Shown: positions 6,230 through 14,736 of the stretch, piece by piece
Layout: each line of letters starts with the position of its first letter
Numbering within the stretch: position 1 is the first letter of the stretch
IMG/VR virus record: IMGVR_UViG_3300031951_001321
Span: 1-22,178 of that record
Origin: a virus
Length of the DNA: 22,178 nt
Reading direction: 5' to 3' (one strand)
Made by a program: the position numbers and the translations under genes
The notes under the pieces: generated by a model
Told to the model about the DNA's origin: nothing
What the model saw: the letters and a program-made list of their open reading frames with translations, nothing else
Database searches by the model: none

Positions 6230-7462
6230 TTAGACGTAGTAAATTATTTTACGTTCTTTTTTTATTCTAAACAATTCCTCGTTTTTAATATTGTTGATTT
6301 GTCTAAAATTTTCAATGTTTTCATCATCAGCATCCAAACCTAAATATTGATGCGTAAGTAAGATTAAATTAGTTTCTTTTGTTGTGTAAACTATTCGCTC
6401 TTGTTGACTTTCAAAACCTAAATTATAAAGATTTGCAATAGTGTATGTAATCAATTCATAAAGGTTATTTTGTGCCGTTACGTTTGGTTGCCATGCATTA
6501 TCAGTATCATAAATTCCGACTGTATTCTGGTCTAAAATCTGTAAATAATCAGCATACAAATTACTTAAATTTTGCGCCACTTGTTGAATTTGAGTAACAA
6601 CTACATAGTCGCTTTCGGATGGGTTTACCGAAGCATCAGCATAATTAGCCAAAATAGCACCTGCATTGCTTTCAAATCTTAATTTGTCCGCTACAGTCAA
6701 TAATACTTCTTTCGATTTGTCAAACGCTAATTTGTACGCTCCTAATCGAATATCAATTGACGTTTCTATTCTCGATGGTAAATTCAATAAATCTTGACTG
6801 GTTCTAATCGCTTCAAACGTATCACTCAAAAGTAAATCCGATGACTTCAAAGCCAAATTAATAGCGTTTTGATAATTGGCATTTAGTCCGTCAGCAATAC
6901 TAATAGGTTCGCTAACTACGTTTGTAAATGAACTTTGATTGTTAATATTTTGAGTTTTCAATTTCTGAATATCAGCAGTTTGATAAACTGGTTTATCCGC
7001 GGAAAATATCAACGCTTCGAGTACTTTGTTTTTTCGCTCCAGCGTATTGTCTTTAACACTAAAATTAGCGTTTGGATAATCAACATCTATACTTTCCCAA
7101 AAATCGACTGTAATTTCAGTTATGTTAAGATTATTGTCTTTTCTGGAAATACTTATCGGTTGCCCTTTTATCGTGCCATAAAACGGATGTACGATTGTCC
7201 ACGCTCGACTATCATCTGCACTACGTTCAAACGCTTCGGATTTTTCAATACAATCTGCACCGTCAAAATAAAACGTCAAAGGGTAATTCGATGCTTGCGG
7301 TAACTTACGTTCTATTAACGAACCCGAAACCCTAATAAAATCAAACTTTGATGTATTGTACTCTTTTGATTTTTCAGCAGTTTGCCACAATGGAAAATAA
7401 ACCTTACCGTCGCCAGTAGTGATTGAAAATTTAGTATTGTCTATTCTATCTTGCCAACTCAT
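6230..7462 (-). CDS. Baseplate/tail protein, Mu gpN-like (DNA circularisation N-terminal domain family)
   Basis: A 410-residue protein beginning MSWQDRI, the same pattern as Mu gpN and other DNA-circularisation-N-domain proteins. The N-terminal domain (about 1-130) contains YPLTFYFDGADC (59-70), AWTIVHPFYGTIKGQPIS (87-104) and the strand ITEITVDFWE; the HPFYG and FE pattern is characteristic. The middle is helical and may be a coiled coil (about 180-330). The C-terminus, IVYTTKETNLILLTHQYLG followed by INNIKNEELFRIKKERKI, resembles the LysM-like end of this family. In Mu-type tails it links tail tube, tape measure and hub. Its ATG overlaps the stop of the upstream gene (TAATG). In Mu it sits right after the tape measure; here it lies after the fibres. 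A terminator follows it. Confidence 0.75.
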   Translation of the reverse strand: MSWQDRIDNTKFSITTGDGKVYFPLWQTAEKSKEYNTSKFDFIRVSGSLIERKLPQASNYPLTFYFDGADCIEKSEAFERSADDSRAWTIVHPFYGTIKGQPISISRKDNNLNITEITVDFWESIDVDYPNANFSVKDNTLERKNKVLEALIFSADKPVYQTADIQKLKTQNINNQSSFTNVVSEPISIADGLNANYQNAINLALKSSDLLLSDTFEAIRTSQDLLNLPSRIETSIDIRLGAYKLAFDKSKEVLLTVADKLRFESNAGAILANYADASVNPSESDYVVVTQIQQVAQNLSNLYADYLQILDQNTVGIYDTDNAWQPNVTAQNNLYELITYTIANLYNLGFESQQERIVYTTKETNLILLTHQYLGLDADDENIENFRQINNIKNEELFRIKKERKIIYYV

Positions 7463-8202
7463 TATTTTAGGTGTTTTTTAAATTGAAATTCTGCATTTTT
7501 TTGGTAAAAATTTTCTAGTTTTTTTGAGGTTTTTTGACCAGCTTCTTCTACAAAATGAGTAGGTTTTAAGTTTGTTTTTTTTACTTTTCTACTCATAGCT
7601 ATAAAACTAAAATCAAAAGATATTTTTCTACTTAAAATATCACTAGATACTGTATTTACTTTTACTAAAAAATTTCCTTTCATAGTATTCATAAACATTG
7701 GTTTGCCCTCTTTCATTGCTCTGTAAGCCCTTGCGAGAAATTTACTTTTTCTAGTTCCTTTTCTTTGACTTCTACCAGAAACTACCCTTGTTTTATCATA
7801 AAAATTTTCCCTTTGAACACGCCCATTGTGTTTTCCACCTCTAGCACGTTTCAAATATCTTAAACCATCGTCAATAATCCCTCCATTTTCTTGTTTATAC
7901 AATCCTTCTACAAATCTTTTATCTGATGAATTGCTAGGATTTAAAAAACCAACCAAAGAACTCATTTTGTTTACATTAAATCCGTTTGCTTTTTCAACTA
8001 AAATAAGTTTTTTAACATAAGGTATTGTTCCTGTTTTAGGTTTAAAATTTAACCTAAATGACGATGCTATTTCCTTTTTTTTCATATCAAAAGCAGCATC
8101 ATTCAAAGTATTTCGAACGGCACTTGGAAACGATGAACGATGCAACCTTTCCAACTTTGCCGTTAACTGAATTGCACTATCTGTATTTACGTCAAGTTTC
8201 AT
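7462..8202 (-). CDS. Basic phage protein, possibly gpZ/gpG-like tail completion
   Basis: A 246-residue, strongly basic protein. Its N-terminal stretch IQLTAKLERLHRSSFPSAVRNTLNDAAFDMKKKEI (11-45) resembles the helical start of minor tail protein Z or Mu gpG-type proteins (the R-x-x-LN-x-A-x-x-M pattern). The middle carries RGGKHNGR and a Lys/Arg-rich stretch near 135-165; the C-terminal part has HFVEEAGQKTSKKLENFY. I cannot assign the family firmly. Such proteins normally act at the head-tail interface or tail end, so a position after the fibre genes is odd. It could alternatively be a baseplate or fibre-associated protein. It is the only gene between the fibres and gpN and is coupled to gpN by TAATG. 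Confidence 0.4.
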   Translation of the reverse strand: MKLDVNTDSAIQLTAKLERLHRSSFPSAVRNTLNDAAFDMKKKEIASSFRLNFKPKTGTIPYVKKLILVEKANGFNVNKMSSLVGFLNPSNSSDKRFVEGLYKQENGGIIDDGLRYLKRARGGKHNGRVQRENFYDKTRVVSGRSQRKGTRKSKFLARAYRAMKEGKPMFMNTMKGNFLVKVNTVSSDILSRKISFDFSFIAMSRKVKKTNLKPTHFVEEAGQKTSKKLENFYQKNAEFQFKKHLK

Positions 8203-8206
8203 TTTT

Positions 8207-9361
8207 TTATAAATTCCATTTAGTTGCTACTACATCAACCCCGTGATAATAATCTGAATTGTGTACAAAGATATTTCCCGAATTTGCGTTATAAACTCCC
8301 AATTCTGTTTTTGTCGATGAACCCAAATTAAATGAGTTTAAAACTCCACCAACTAAACTAATCAAAGCATTTGATTTCATAACGACATTAGTAGTTTTTA
8401 CAAATGAACTTTCTAATGTAATTGTCGAGTTATTTGTAATTACTGCAGTCGCCTCGTTATAGTTTAATTTTCTCAAAAGAAAATCGTCGCTTTCTGTATT
8501 TGCATCATTTGTCAAATAAACAAAAGTACCATCAGTATAGCAATAAGGCGAAAAATTATCTGCATCGCTAATCGTGTATGTTACCAATGTACCAGTAGAT
8601 AAATCACTCATATCAAACTGATAAAAAAAGTAGTTTTCGTTCGCATCCGAATAACAAAAACAAAGTAGTTTTCCTTTTAAAATAAAAGCATTCAAAACTA
8701 TAACAGTCGAATCGCTTACCTCTGTTTTAATAATCGTTTCAATGTAGTTAGCTGACGGAGTGTCGCTCATTAGTGTGCCATCTTCAAAATAATAAACCTT
8801 ACTACTATTGTTATACGCTATTGGCGTTCCTAAAGGCGTTTTAATTTCCGTAGGTTCAGCAGTCAAAGAATTAAGAGAATACGCTTTTACTCCCGTGGTA
8901 TCTAAAACCAAAACTAATTCATCATTAGCATTAAATCCCGTTGGACTTGTAAAATTATAAATTGGATTTGCTTCGCTTCCTTTGATTGTGTACGTCAAAG
9001 TATCGTTATAATTTTCCGATGCTTTGGCAAAGAAAACATATTTATTTGGCAATAGTGAAAACTTCAAATTTACACTCCAAACCGTTGCCGATAAACTTAA
9101 ACTTTGCTCAACATCATTTAATAGATTTGGTAGATTTCTAATGGCTTCTACTAATTGATAACCGCTTGTTTCGTTATCTTCGCCACCGTTAGGAGTTATT
9201 CCAGCTAAAGCCAAAATTTTATAACAATTTACTAATAAATCATTATAAATTTCTCTTACAACTGGAGTTCCATCTTCGGTATCCGTTTCATTTATAATTG
9301 CTCCAAATGGAAAATCGCTATTTACCTCTTTTGGTACTGATAATTGTTCTATTACTTTCAT
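8207..9361 (-). CDS. Tail fibre / receptor-binding protein 2
   Basis: A 384-residue protein. Residues 17-77 share a module with the preceding protein: about 29 of 61 residues agree by eye, including DGT, ITPN, DNET and GYQ. This module is probably the baseplate- or trimer-anchoring part. The rest differs completely. It has a beta-rich linker near 90-150, then repeated strands such as KVYYFEDGTLMSD, LKGKLLCFCYSDANENYFF, GTFVYLTNDANTES and FLLRKLNYNEATAVI, which look like blades of a propeller or a similar repeated beta fold. Cysteines in the LLCFCY segment are notable. No hydrolase motif is seen. Likely binds the host surface. Domain identity beyond the shared module is inferred from strand pattern only. 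Confidence 0.6.
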   Translation of the reverse strand: MKVIEQLSVPKEVNSDFPFGAIINETDTEDGTPVVREIYNDLLVNCYKILALAGITPNGGEDNETSGYQLVEAIRNLPNLLNDVEQSLSLSATVWSVNLKFSLLPNKYVFFAKASENYNDTLTYTIKGSEANPIYNFTSPTGFNANDELVLVLDTTGVKAYSLNSLTAEPTEIKTPLGTPIAYNNSSKVYYFEDGTLMSDTPSANYIETIIKTEVSDSTVIVLNAFILKGKLLCFCYSDANENYFFYQFDMSDLSTGTLVTYTISDADNFSPYCYTDGTFVYLTNDANTESDDFLLRKLNYNEATAVITNNSTITLESSFVKTTNVVMKSNALISLVGGVLNSFNLGSSTKTELGVYNANSGNIFVHNSDYYHGVDVVATKWNL

Positions 9362-9364
9362 AAC

Positions 9365-10417
9365 TTAATATTTTACTACTTCAATGTGTACTGTCAAATT
9401 TTGATTTTGCGAACCAATCTCCCGAATGCAAAAATCAAAAGTCGTTGCATTTATCGGTTTAAAAGTATATGATAATGCTCCGTTATCATTTGAAAAATTA
9501 GTCGAATTACTTTGTAAAAAAGCTCTAACGTAATAATTAGTATTTGTCATTGTATTTGCTAAAACAACTCTAACTACTGAGCTACTCGACGGCTTCTCTG
9601 TCAATGTTGCACTCACTAAATCACCTGCAACGGCAAATGTAGCTCCAATAGCACCGTTATTAATATCAATTCCACTAAACCTACCAACGTTACGAACTGG
9701 ATTTGCTCCCAATGCTGCTACAATTGCAAAATGTTCTTTTGGGTAAAGTCCATTTTGTAAAGCAGTAGCCAAATAACTACCACTATCCGCACCATTTACC
9801 CTACGAATAAAAGCCGTTAAATTGGTTAATGGTGTGGTGGCTACGTTATTTGCCGTTCCTGAATTTTCTTGACTTTGCGTTGCTGCTTTTAAATAATTCA
9901 AAGCACCTACAATAGCATCTAAATTAGATTGATCAGCAACTCTACGCAATTCAACTCCCGAAGCTGTTTTAATAAATTGGACATAGTCGCCACTATTGAA
10001 AGTAGAGACAACCGTTAAACCATAAACAGTAACATCTGCGCCTTTTATTTCGGTTTCAGTTGTAAAGTTAACCGATGCTTTACAAAGCATAGTTTCGCCC
10101 TCAAGTAAAAAGCTAATTTTGAACGGTACTTTTAATTTTCCACCTTCGGAACTTAAATTTTGAACGATGGTGTTTTTTGTAGATAACGCCCGTAAACCGT
10201 CAATAATTTGGTAGCCATTAGTTTCATTATCTGGGCTATTATTTGGCGTTATTCCGTACAATCTAAGCAATTTACTAATATTACTATGCAAGTCGCCATA
10301 AACTCGCTCATTTACTCCTGTACCGTCGCCACTTCCCGTATTGTCTTTAATACGCCCATCTGGATAATTTGCAATATCGGAATTATCTACGTTTGGATTT
10401 GAACTTAATATTCTCAT
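9365..10417 (-). CDS. Tail fibre / receptor-binding protein 1
   Basis: A 350-residue protein. Residues 18-78 are the same module as in the next gene (DGT, ITPN, DNET, GYQ conserved). The middle (95-160) is beta-rich with VTVYGLTVVSTFNSGDYVQF. It is followed by a helical linker with LDAIVGALNYLKAAT and a C-terminal beta domain (about 255-350) with ASATLTEKPSS-type strands, TNTNYYVRAFLQ and a final strand LTVHIEVVKY. Ending in a strand with charged Lys-Tyr is common in fibre tips. It directly follows the gp48-like baseplate gene, as fibre genes do in Mu (gene S position), which supports a tail fibre role. The host receptor is unknown. Confidence 0.6.
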   Translation of the reverse strand: MRILSSNPNVDNSDIANYPDGRIKDNTGSGDGTGVNERVYGDLHSNISKLLRLYGITPNNSPDNETNGYQIIDGLRALSTKNTIVQNLSSEGGKLKVPFKISFLLEGETMLCKASVNFTTETEIKGADVTVYGLTVVSTFNSGDYVQFIKTASGVELRRVADQSNLDAIVGALNYLKAATQSQENSGTANNVATTPLTNLTAFIRRVNGADSGSYLATALQNGLYPKEHFAIVAALGANPVRNVGRFSGIDINNGAIGATFAVAGDLVSATLTEKPSSSSVVRVVLANTMTNTNYYVRAFLQSNSTNFSNDNGALSYTFKPINATTFDFCIREIGSQNQNLTVHIEVVKY

Positions 10418-10429
10418 TTCTTTATATTT

Positions 10430-11203
10430 TTAACTGTAATTAATAAACGTGTAAACCACTAAGTGTGCTGGTTTCAATTTCAAAACCAATTCTTTAAATT
10501 CTTGCAATCTGGAAAACGGAACGGTTGCAACATCTCCCAAATTTTCGCCACCAATAAAAAAAGTTGCCCAAATATTTGAACCAACTGAAAAGCTTTCGTT
10601 TGGCGTGTCTAAATTAGCAATAACCTCAAATCCTAATGAACCGTGAACCGTACCTAATCCGTGTTGTGTAACGCCACCGTGTTGCGTATTTCCAATACTC
10701 AAAGCAATAACATCAGCTGGAGTTTTATAAGGCTTTGTATTTTCGTGAACGTAAACATCAAAACCCGCTAATCGCAATTGATTTTCAATAAACAAAGGAT
10801 GTTGACGTGCTTTTACTCCTAATGGATAAGCTATTTTTCGCAATATCGCTTGACGTCTTACTTCAACACTCAAACTACTATTTGAAATCAATCCTAATCG
10901 ATACTCCCACAGCTCGCAATCTTGAATACTAAAATTATCATTATCTGGAAATGTACTATCAACTGTTAATTTAGCATCACGAATAACTCGAATAAAACTT
11001 CGATTAATAGCTTGGTGCAACCTATCAAAAATAGAGTTCTTTTTTAACCACCAAACTCGCCCCGTTGGATACAACTGGCGAGTTAAATTTGAAAATATTT
11101 CTGTATAGTTCAATCCGTATTTTGACGGCATTCTGTGTGGCGTATTTTGACCGTGTGGAGTGCCTAAACCGTGAACTGTACTTTTTTCATTTACTTGATA
11201 CAT
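10430..11203 (-). CDS. Baseplate protein, Mu gp48-like (YmfQ/DUF2313 type), with histidine hexapeptide repeats
   Basis: A 257-residue protein following the gp47-like gene, as gp48 does in Mu. The core features YTEIFSNLTRQLYPTGRVWW (33-52), the segment DCELWEYRLGLI (95-106), and VEVRRQAILRKIAYPLG (114-130), which match the LLP-x-G-x-AW and E-x-R-x-x-I patterns of the DUF2313 family. Two insertions are unusual: residues 9-23 and 173-188 each carry three copies of a hexapeptide T-x-H-G-x-x with His at 11, 17, 23 and at 175, 181, 187. It bridges the gp47 wedge and the fibres. A fibre-binding role is typical of the family; the function of the repeats is unknown. Confidence 0.7.
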   Translation of the reverse strand: MYQVNEKSTVHGLGTPHGQNTPHRMPSKYGLNYTEIFSNLTRQLYPTGRVWWLKKNSIFDRLHQAINRSFIRVIRDAKLTVDSTFPDNDNFSIQDCELWEYRLGLISNSSLSVEVRRQAILRKIAYPLGVKARQHPLFIENQLRLAGFDVYVHENTKPYKTPADVIALSIGNTQHGGVTQHGLGTVHGSLGFEVIANLDTPNESFSVGSNIWATFFIGGENLGDVATVPFSRLQEFKELVLKLKPAHLVVYTFINYS

Positions 11204-11208
11204 AACTA

Positions 11209-12372
11209 CTAATTATAAGTTATTGGCGTTACTAAATTTGGAATATTTCCTAAATCAAATTGATAACTACTTACTGAATTTCCATTTACTGTAATTGCAA
11301 ATCCAGTGAAAAAATTACTATTTTCTAGTACGTCAGTTGCTACACTTTGCAATCTCGCTTCATATAAAATATCATTTCGATTTCGTGCTAAATCCGCTCC
11401 AGAAATATAAGGACGTACACTCGACAAATATAATTCAATATTATTCTGAATTGCACTTCTTATTGATGGTGTATCTTGACTTAATCCTGTTATCGTAACA
11501 GTAACTGGAATTAAAACAACTGGCAAAACTTCCACAGTAGCTTGGATAGGTCGTCTCCCTCTTTCGTTTAATGGTTTGCTTTCATCTGGATCAAACTCAA
11601 TAACATCTTCAACTTCGGAAATCAAACCACTTGACGGAACGCCATCCCCGTCAGTAGCTTCAACATAAATCTGAACCGTACCCGCATCACCATTTTTAAC
11701 ATACGGATAAACCTTTTTAACTCCTTGCGCATCGCTTGACCACAAACGATAATCCGTTTTACTTCCGCCTTGTGGTTCTAATTGTATAGCATCTAAAATA
11801 GCTTGTCGATACGCTTCTATATCTTCTCCATTTTTAGGTTGTGAAATTACATCGCTTACCGTTACTAATTGATTTACGCCTATGACTGGCTCGGTAATGG
11901 TTAACTCGTCATCAATATTCAAATCAAATTCACTTCCCGCACCCAAAGAACGAACTTCGATAACGTCATCTGTACCCGTCATAGTATATTCTAAATCCAA
12001 AACATATAATTGACCAGGACTTAATGAATTTTCGTTTGATTTAAAAGTTAATCCCGAACGTAAAACAGAACCACTTTCGCCAGTAACACTTAGCTCAAAA
12101 GTTCCCACCGTTGCAGGTCTTGGATTTCGATTTAGATAAATACGCCCTTGTCTTTCAAGTGTACCGCCATTAGCTTCTAAATCTGCAGTATCGGGAAAAA
12201 TATTGTTTTGCAAGTCTTGTAAATACAAATAAAGTAATTTGAATTTAGCACTTTCAACAATTGAAAAAGCATCTAAAAACTTTTTAAGATTATTGCTTAA
12301 TAAATTCAATTTACTTTTAAAGTCGTTCGCTAATGTTTCCCGTAACTCTTGTATAGTTGGTATTGGTCTCAT
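11209..12372 (-). CDS. Baseplate wedge protein, Mu gp47-like (baseplate J)
   Basis: A 387-residue protein of the Baseplate_J family. Characteristic elements are the helical N-terminus (IPTIQELRETLANDFKSKL), LQNNIFPDTADLEANGGTLERQG near 54-76 (the usual D-x-A-x-x-x-x-L-x-R/G pattern), RPATVGTFELSVTG and SGLTFKSNE, GAGSEFDL near 144-151, GGSKTDYRLWSSDAQGVKKVYPY (200-223), and VQIYVEATDGDGVPSS. It forms dimers in the wedges surrounding the hub and controls sheath contraction by contacting the gp46-like protein. Its ATG overlaps the gp46-like stop in an ATGA arrangement. Confident from several motifs and from the gene order 46-47-48. Confidence 0.88.
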   Translation of the reverse strand: MRPIPTIQELRETLANDFKSKLNLLSNNLKKFLDAFSIVESAKFKLLYLYLQDLQNNIFPDTADLEANGGTLERQGRIYLNRNPRPATVGTFELSVTGESGSVLRSGLTFKSNENSLSPGQLYVLDLEYTMTGTDDVIEVRSLGAGSEFDLNIDDELTITEPVIGVNQLVTVSDVISQPKNGEDIEAYRQAILDAIQLEPQGGSKTDYRLWSSDAQGVKKVYPYVKNGDAGTVQIYVEATDGDGVPSSGLISEVEDVIEFDPDESKPLNERGRRPIQATVEVLPVVLIPVTVTITGLSQDTPSIRSAIQNNIELYLSSVRPYISGADLARNRNDILYEARLQSVATDVLENSNFFTGFAITVNGNSVSSYQFDLGNIPNLVTPITYN

Positions 12373-12848
12373 ATCGTTTTTTCGATTATTAATTCATTTT
12401 TGGCATTATCATAAATCAATTGTAATACCTTATTTTCTTGATTGTCCTTTGAAGCAAAATTAACTATTATTTTGATTTTATTTACTTCAAAAAATAAAAC
12501 ATCAACAGTATAATTCAACAACTCATTTAGGTACTGCAAATCGCTTTCTACGGCTCTAATTAATTCTAAACGTCCCGAACTATTCAAAGCTATATTTTGT
12601 AGCGTTTTTTCAGTATTTGAATTAAACTGCAAACTCGGAGCATCAGCAAAAAACAAACTATTCCCCCAATAATCAAATCGTTGTTCATTAAATAAATAAT
12701 TCGTCTTTGTAACTTGCTCCACGTTACCACCAAATAAAGCTAAATAAATTTGTTGATAAAGACTTTCTACAAATACCAAATCTTGGTTTTCAATAGCCAA
12801 CTCCCCACCGTCGCCACTTTCAAATATTAAAACATCTTTTGTTATCAT
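12369..12848 (-). CDS. Baseplate wedge protein, Mu gp46 / T4 gp25-like
   Basis: A 159-residue protein of the gp46 type. It begins with KDVLIFESGDGGELAIENQDLVFVE (an N-terminal strand pair as in gp46), then LYQQIYLALFGGNVE (30-44), and the signature Arg/Trp region RFDYWGNSLFF (57-67). The C-terminal part follows the T4 gp25/gp46 fold: IALNSSGRLELIRAVESDLQYL (86-107), then strands VDVLFFEVNKIKIIVNF. It sits between the tape measure and gp47, where it belongs: it starts sheath polymerisation by contacting the first sheath ring. The C-terminal 20 residues form a charged extension. Two candidate folding partners (gp47, sheath) are encoded in the same operon. Confidence 0.8.
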   Translation of the reverse strand: MITKDVLIFESGDGGELAIENQDLVFVESLYQQIYLALFGGNVEQVTKTNYLFNEQRFDYWGNSLFFADAPSLQFNSNTEKTLQNIALNSSGRLELIRAVESDLQYLNELLNYTVDVLFFEVNKIKIIVNFASKDNQENKVLQLIYDNAKNELIIEKTI

Positions 12849-12851
12849 AAT

Positions 12852-14735
12852 CTAAAATCCTAAAGTTGAACTTAAATTGACTGGCATTCCACTAAAATTG
12901 CTTTCGGTTGTAACTTGCTTTTTAGGATCATTAACATTAATATCTAAACGACCTTTAAATTTACCCGCTTCCGATTGTTGATTTTGCGCTTGTACTTCTT
13001 GAGGTGATTGTAAAACCTCTTTTTTGCTTCCAATAACATTACTCAAATCAGTAAACTCGTTTAATTTATCAAGTCCACTTTTAGCAGCTTCGCCAATCGA
13101 ACCTGGAATTAAAGAAACTAATTTTAAAACCGTTTTCAAAGGCATCAACATCCAGTTGATTATAGCTTGTCCAATATCCCTAAAAAAGTCAACAAAGCTA
13201 AATTCTTCAAAAAACGTTACAATTCCAGTCCACAAAGCACTAATGAAATTAGTAAACGTTTCCCATTGTTTGCTAAACCAAGCTACTATTTCATCCCAAT
13301 AAATAAATATTGCAATTATCGCTACAATAGCCGCTATAATTAAGAATATTGGAGATGTAGCAATAGCCATGGCAACACCAAAAGCGGTTGTAGCGGCTGT
13401 TGCCAACCAAGTACCAACAGTCATTAATATTTGCATTGTTTTGTAAGCTGCTAATGCTACTGTATTTTTACCTATTGCAATTGATGCCTTTCCTGTTGCT
13501 GCCCTATAAACACCCATAGCTATAGAAGATAAAAAAGTCCAAGTAGAACTAATAATCATAATAGTTTTTAATAAAGCCAAAAAACCAATTATAGAAATAA
13601 CTGATAAAACAACTAAATCAATATTGCTTGCTAAAAACCCTAAAGCTACTTTCGCTAAATTTAAACCCCCAATTGTCTGGTCATTTGTCGTTAAATAATT
13701 GGTAAAACTATCTTTTAATTGATTGATTTTTTCGCTTAACGTATTACTATTAATTTCCGCGGCTTTTTGCGCTTCACTTGTTCCCGTTACTCCTTTTGTG
13801 AACTCTTTGTAAGTATCAATATTAGCTAGTAATATTTTACCAGCAGTGATATTTTCAGCTCCAAATGTTTTTAAAATAAAAGTATCTTTTGCTCTTTGCG
13901 TAGTTAGTTTTTTAGTGATTTCGTTGGCATCTTCCAAAGCATCATTAATGCTAAATTGTCCGCTTTTATAACCTAAACCAGCTTTTTGTAATTGCAACGT
14001 TGCACCTCTTAACTTTGTTCCAGCTTCCGCACCAAATAAACTATATTTACCTAAAGTCTGTATTAATGCTTGAGATTGTTCTAATGTGATATTTGCACCT
14101 TTAGCAACCGAACCAAAGTTTTTATAGGCTTCCGCAGATTGTGTTATCGATGCTGCTCCCACCGCTTGACCAGCAGCTAAAACATTTATAACCCTATCCG
14201 CTTCTTTTGCTCCTAAGCTAAATTGGTTCATAATTCCGACTAGATTTTCAGTCGATGCTCCTAACTCATCTTTTGAAGCTCTTGAAAGCACAATTGAAGC
14301 CTTTGAAATTGCGGATATTCCGTCCGATGTTTCGGCAAATTTCGCATTTAAACCCGCAATTTTCTCATAACTCATTACCACATCGATAGTACTCTTTTTC
14401 GTTTCCTTTGCAACTTGATTTATCGATGCAGTATATTTGGCAAAGTCTTTATCAGATAAGTCGCTTACAATAGTCCTAAATGATGCAACGCCATCCTCGT
14501 AGGCTTTTAAATCAGTTATAGCACTTCCTAATATTGCGCCAAAACTTAAACCCAATAGTAATTGGGAAATATTACCCATTTTGTTAAATAAACCGTCGAT
14601 TTTAGTATTTACTCCACTTACTGCTGCTCCCGTAGTCTTTGTAAAAGTAGAAACGCCCGAAGTCATTTTACTGACAACGGACGTAAACTTATCGACAGCA
14701 GTAAAAACAGTAGGTATTTTCATTGTCGCTGCCAT
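12852..14735 (-). CDS. Tail tape measure protein (TP901 core type)
   Basis: A 627-residue protein. The N-terminal half (about 55-345) is the TP901-type tape measure core, with FRTIVSDLSD, VAKETKKSTIDVV, LSRASKDELGASTE, MNQFSLGAKEADRVINVLAAG and GAKANITLEQSQALIQTLG-like helices. Three or four hydrophobic segments follow: about 365-392, 398-412, 438-460 and 462-480 (SPIFLIIAAIVAIIAIFIYW). These are typical of tape measures that insert in the host membrane during DNA delivery. An amphipathic tail with Trp/Phe clusters lies at 485-535. It sets tail length: at the usual 0.15 nm per residue this would give a tail near 94 nm (inference). The ATG lies one base after the TAG that ends the frameshift extension of the chaperone. 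Confidence 0.87.
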   Translation of the reverse strand: MAATMKIPTVFTAVDKFTSVVSKMTSGVSTFTKTTGAAVSGVNTKIDGLFNKMGNISQLLLGLSFGAILGSAITDLKAYEDGVASFRTIVSDLSDKDFAKYTASINQVAKETKKSTIDVVMSYEKIAGLNAKFAETSDGISAISKASIVLSRASKDELGASTENLVGIMNQFSLGAKEADRVINVLAAGQAVGAASITQSAEAYKNFGSVAKGANITLEQSQALIQTLGKYSLFGAEAGTKLRGATLQLQKAGLGYKSGQFSINDALEDANEITKKLTTQRAKDTFILKTFGAENITAGKILLANIDTYKEFTKGVTGTSEAQKAAEINSNTLSEKINQLKDSFTNYLTTNDQTIGGLNLAKVALGFLASNIDLVVLSVISIIGFLALLKTIMIISSTWTFLSSIAMGVYRAATGKASIAIGKNTVALAAYKTMQILMTVGTWLATAATTAFGVAMAIATSPIFLIIAAIVAIIAIFIYWDEIVAWFSKQWETFTNFISALWTGIVTFFEEFSFVDFFRDIGQAIINWMLMPLKTVLKLVSLIPGSIGEAAKSGLDKLNEFTDLSNVIGSKKEVLQSPQEVQAQNQQSEAGKFKGRLDINVNDPKKQVTTESNFSGMPVNLSSTLGF

Positions 14736-14736
14736 G

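Noticed and set aside
8207-10417. A chance-level likeness as the reason for the shared fibre start (independent evolution)
   Set aside because: Long uninterrupted agreement of 61 residues with several exact blocks (ITPN, DNET, GYQ) at the same place in neighbouring genes is best explained by duplication or shared module.
10430-11203. DNA direct repeats at the two histidine blocks as a CRISPR-like or recombination repeat
   Set aside because: They are short, inside a coding gene, and follow the codons of the T-x-H-G-x-x protein repeat; no repeat-spacer array is present.
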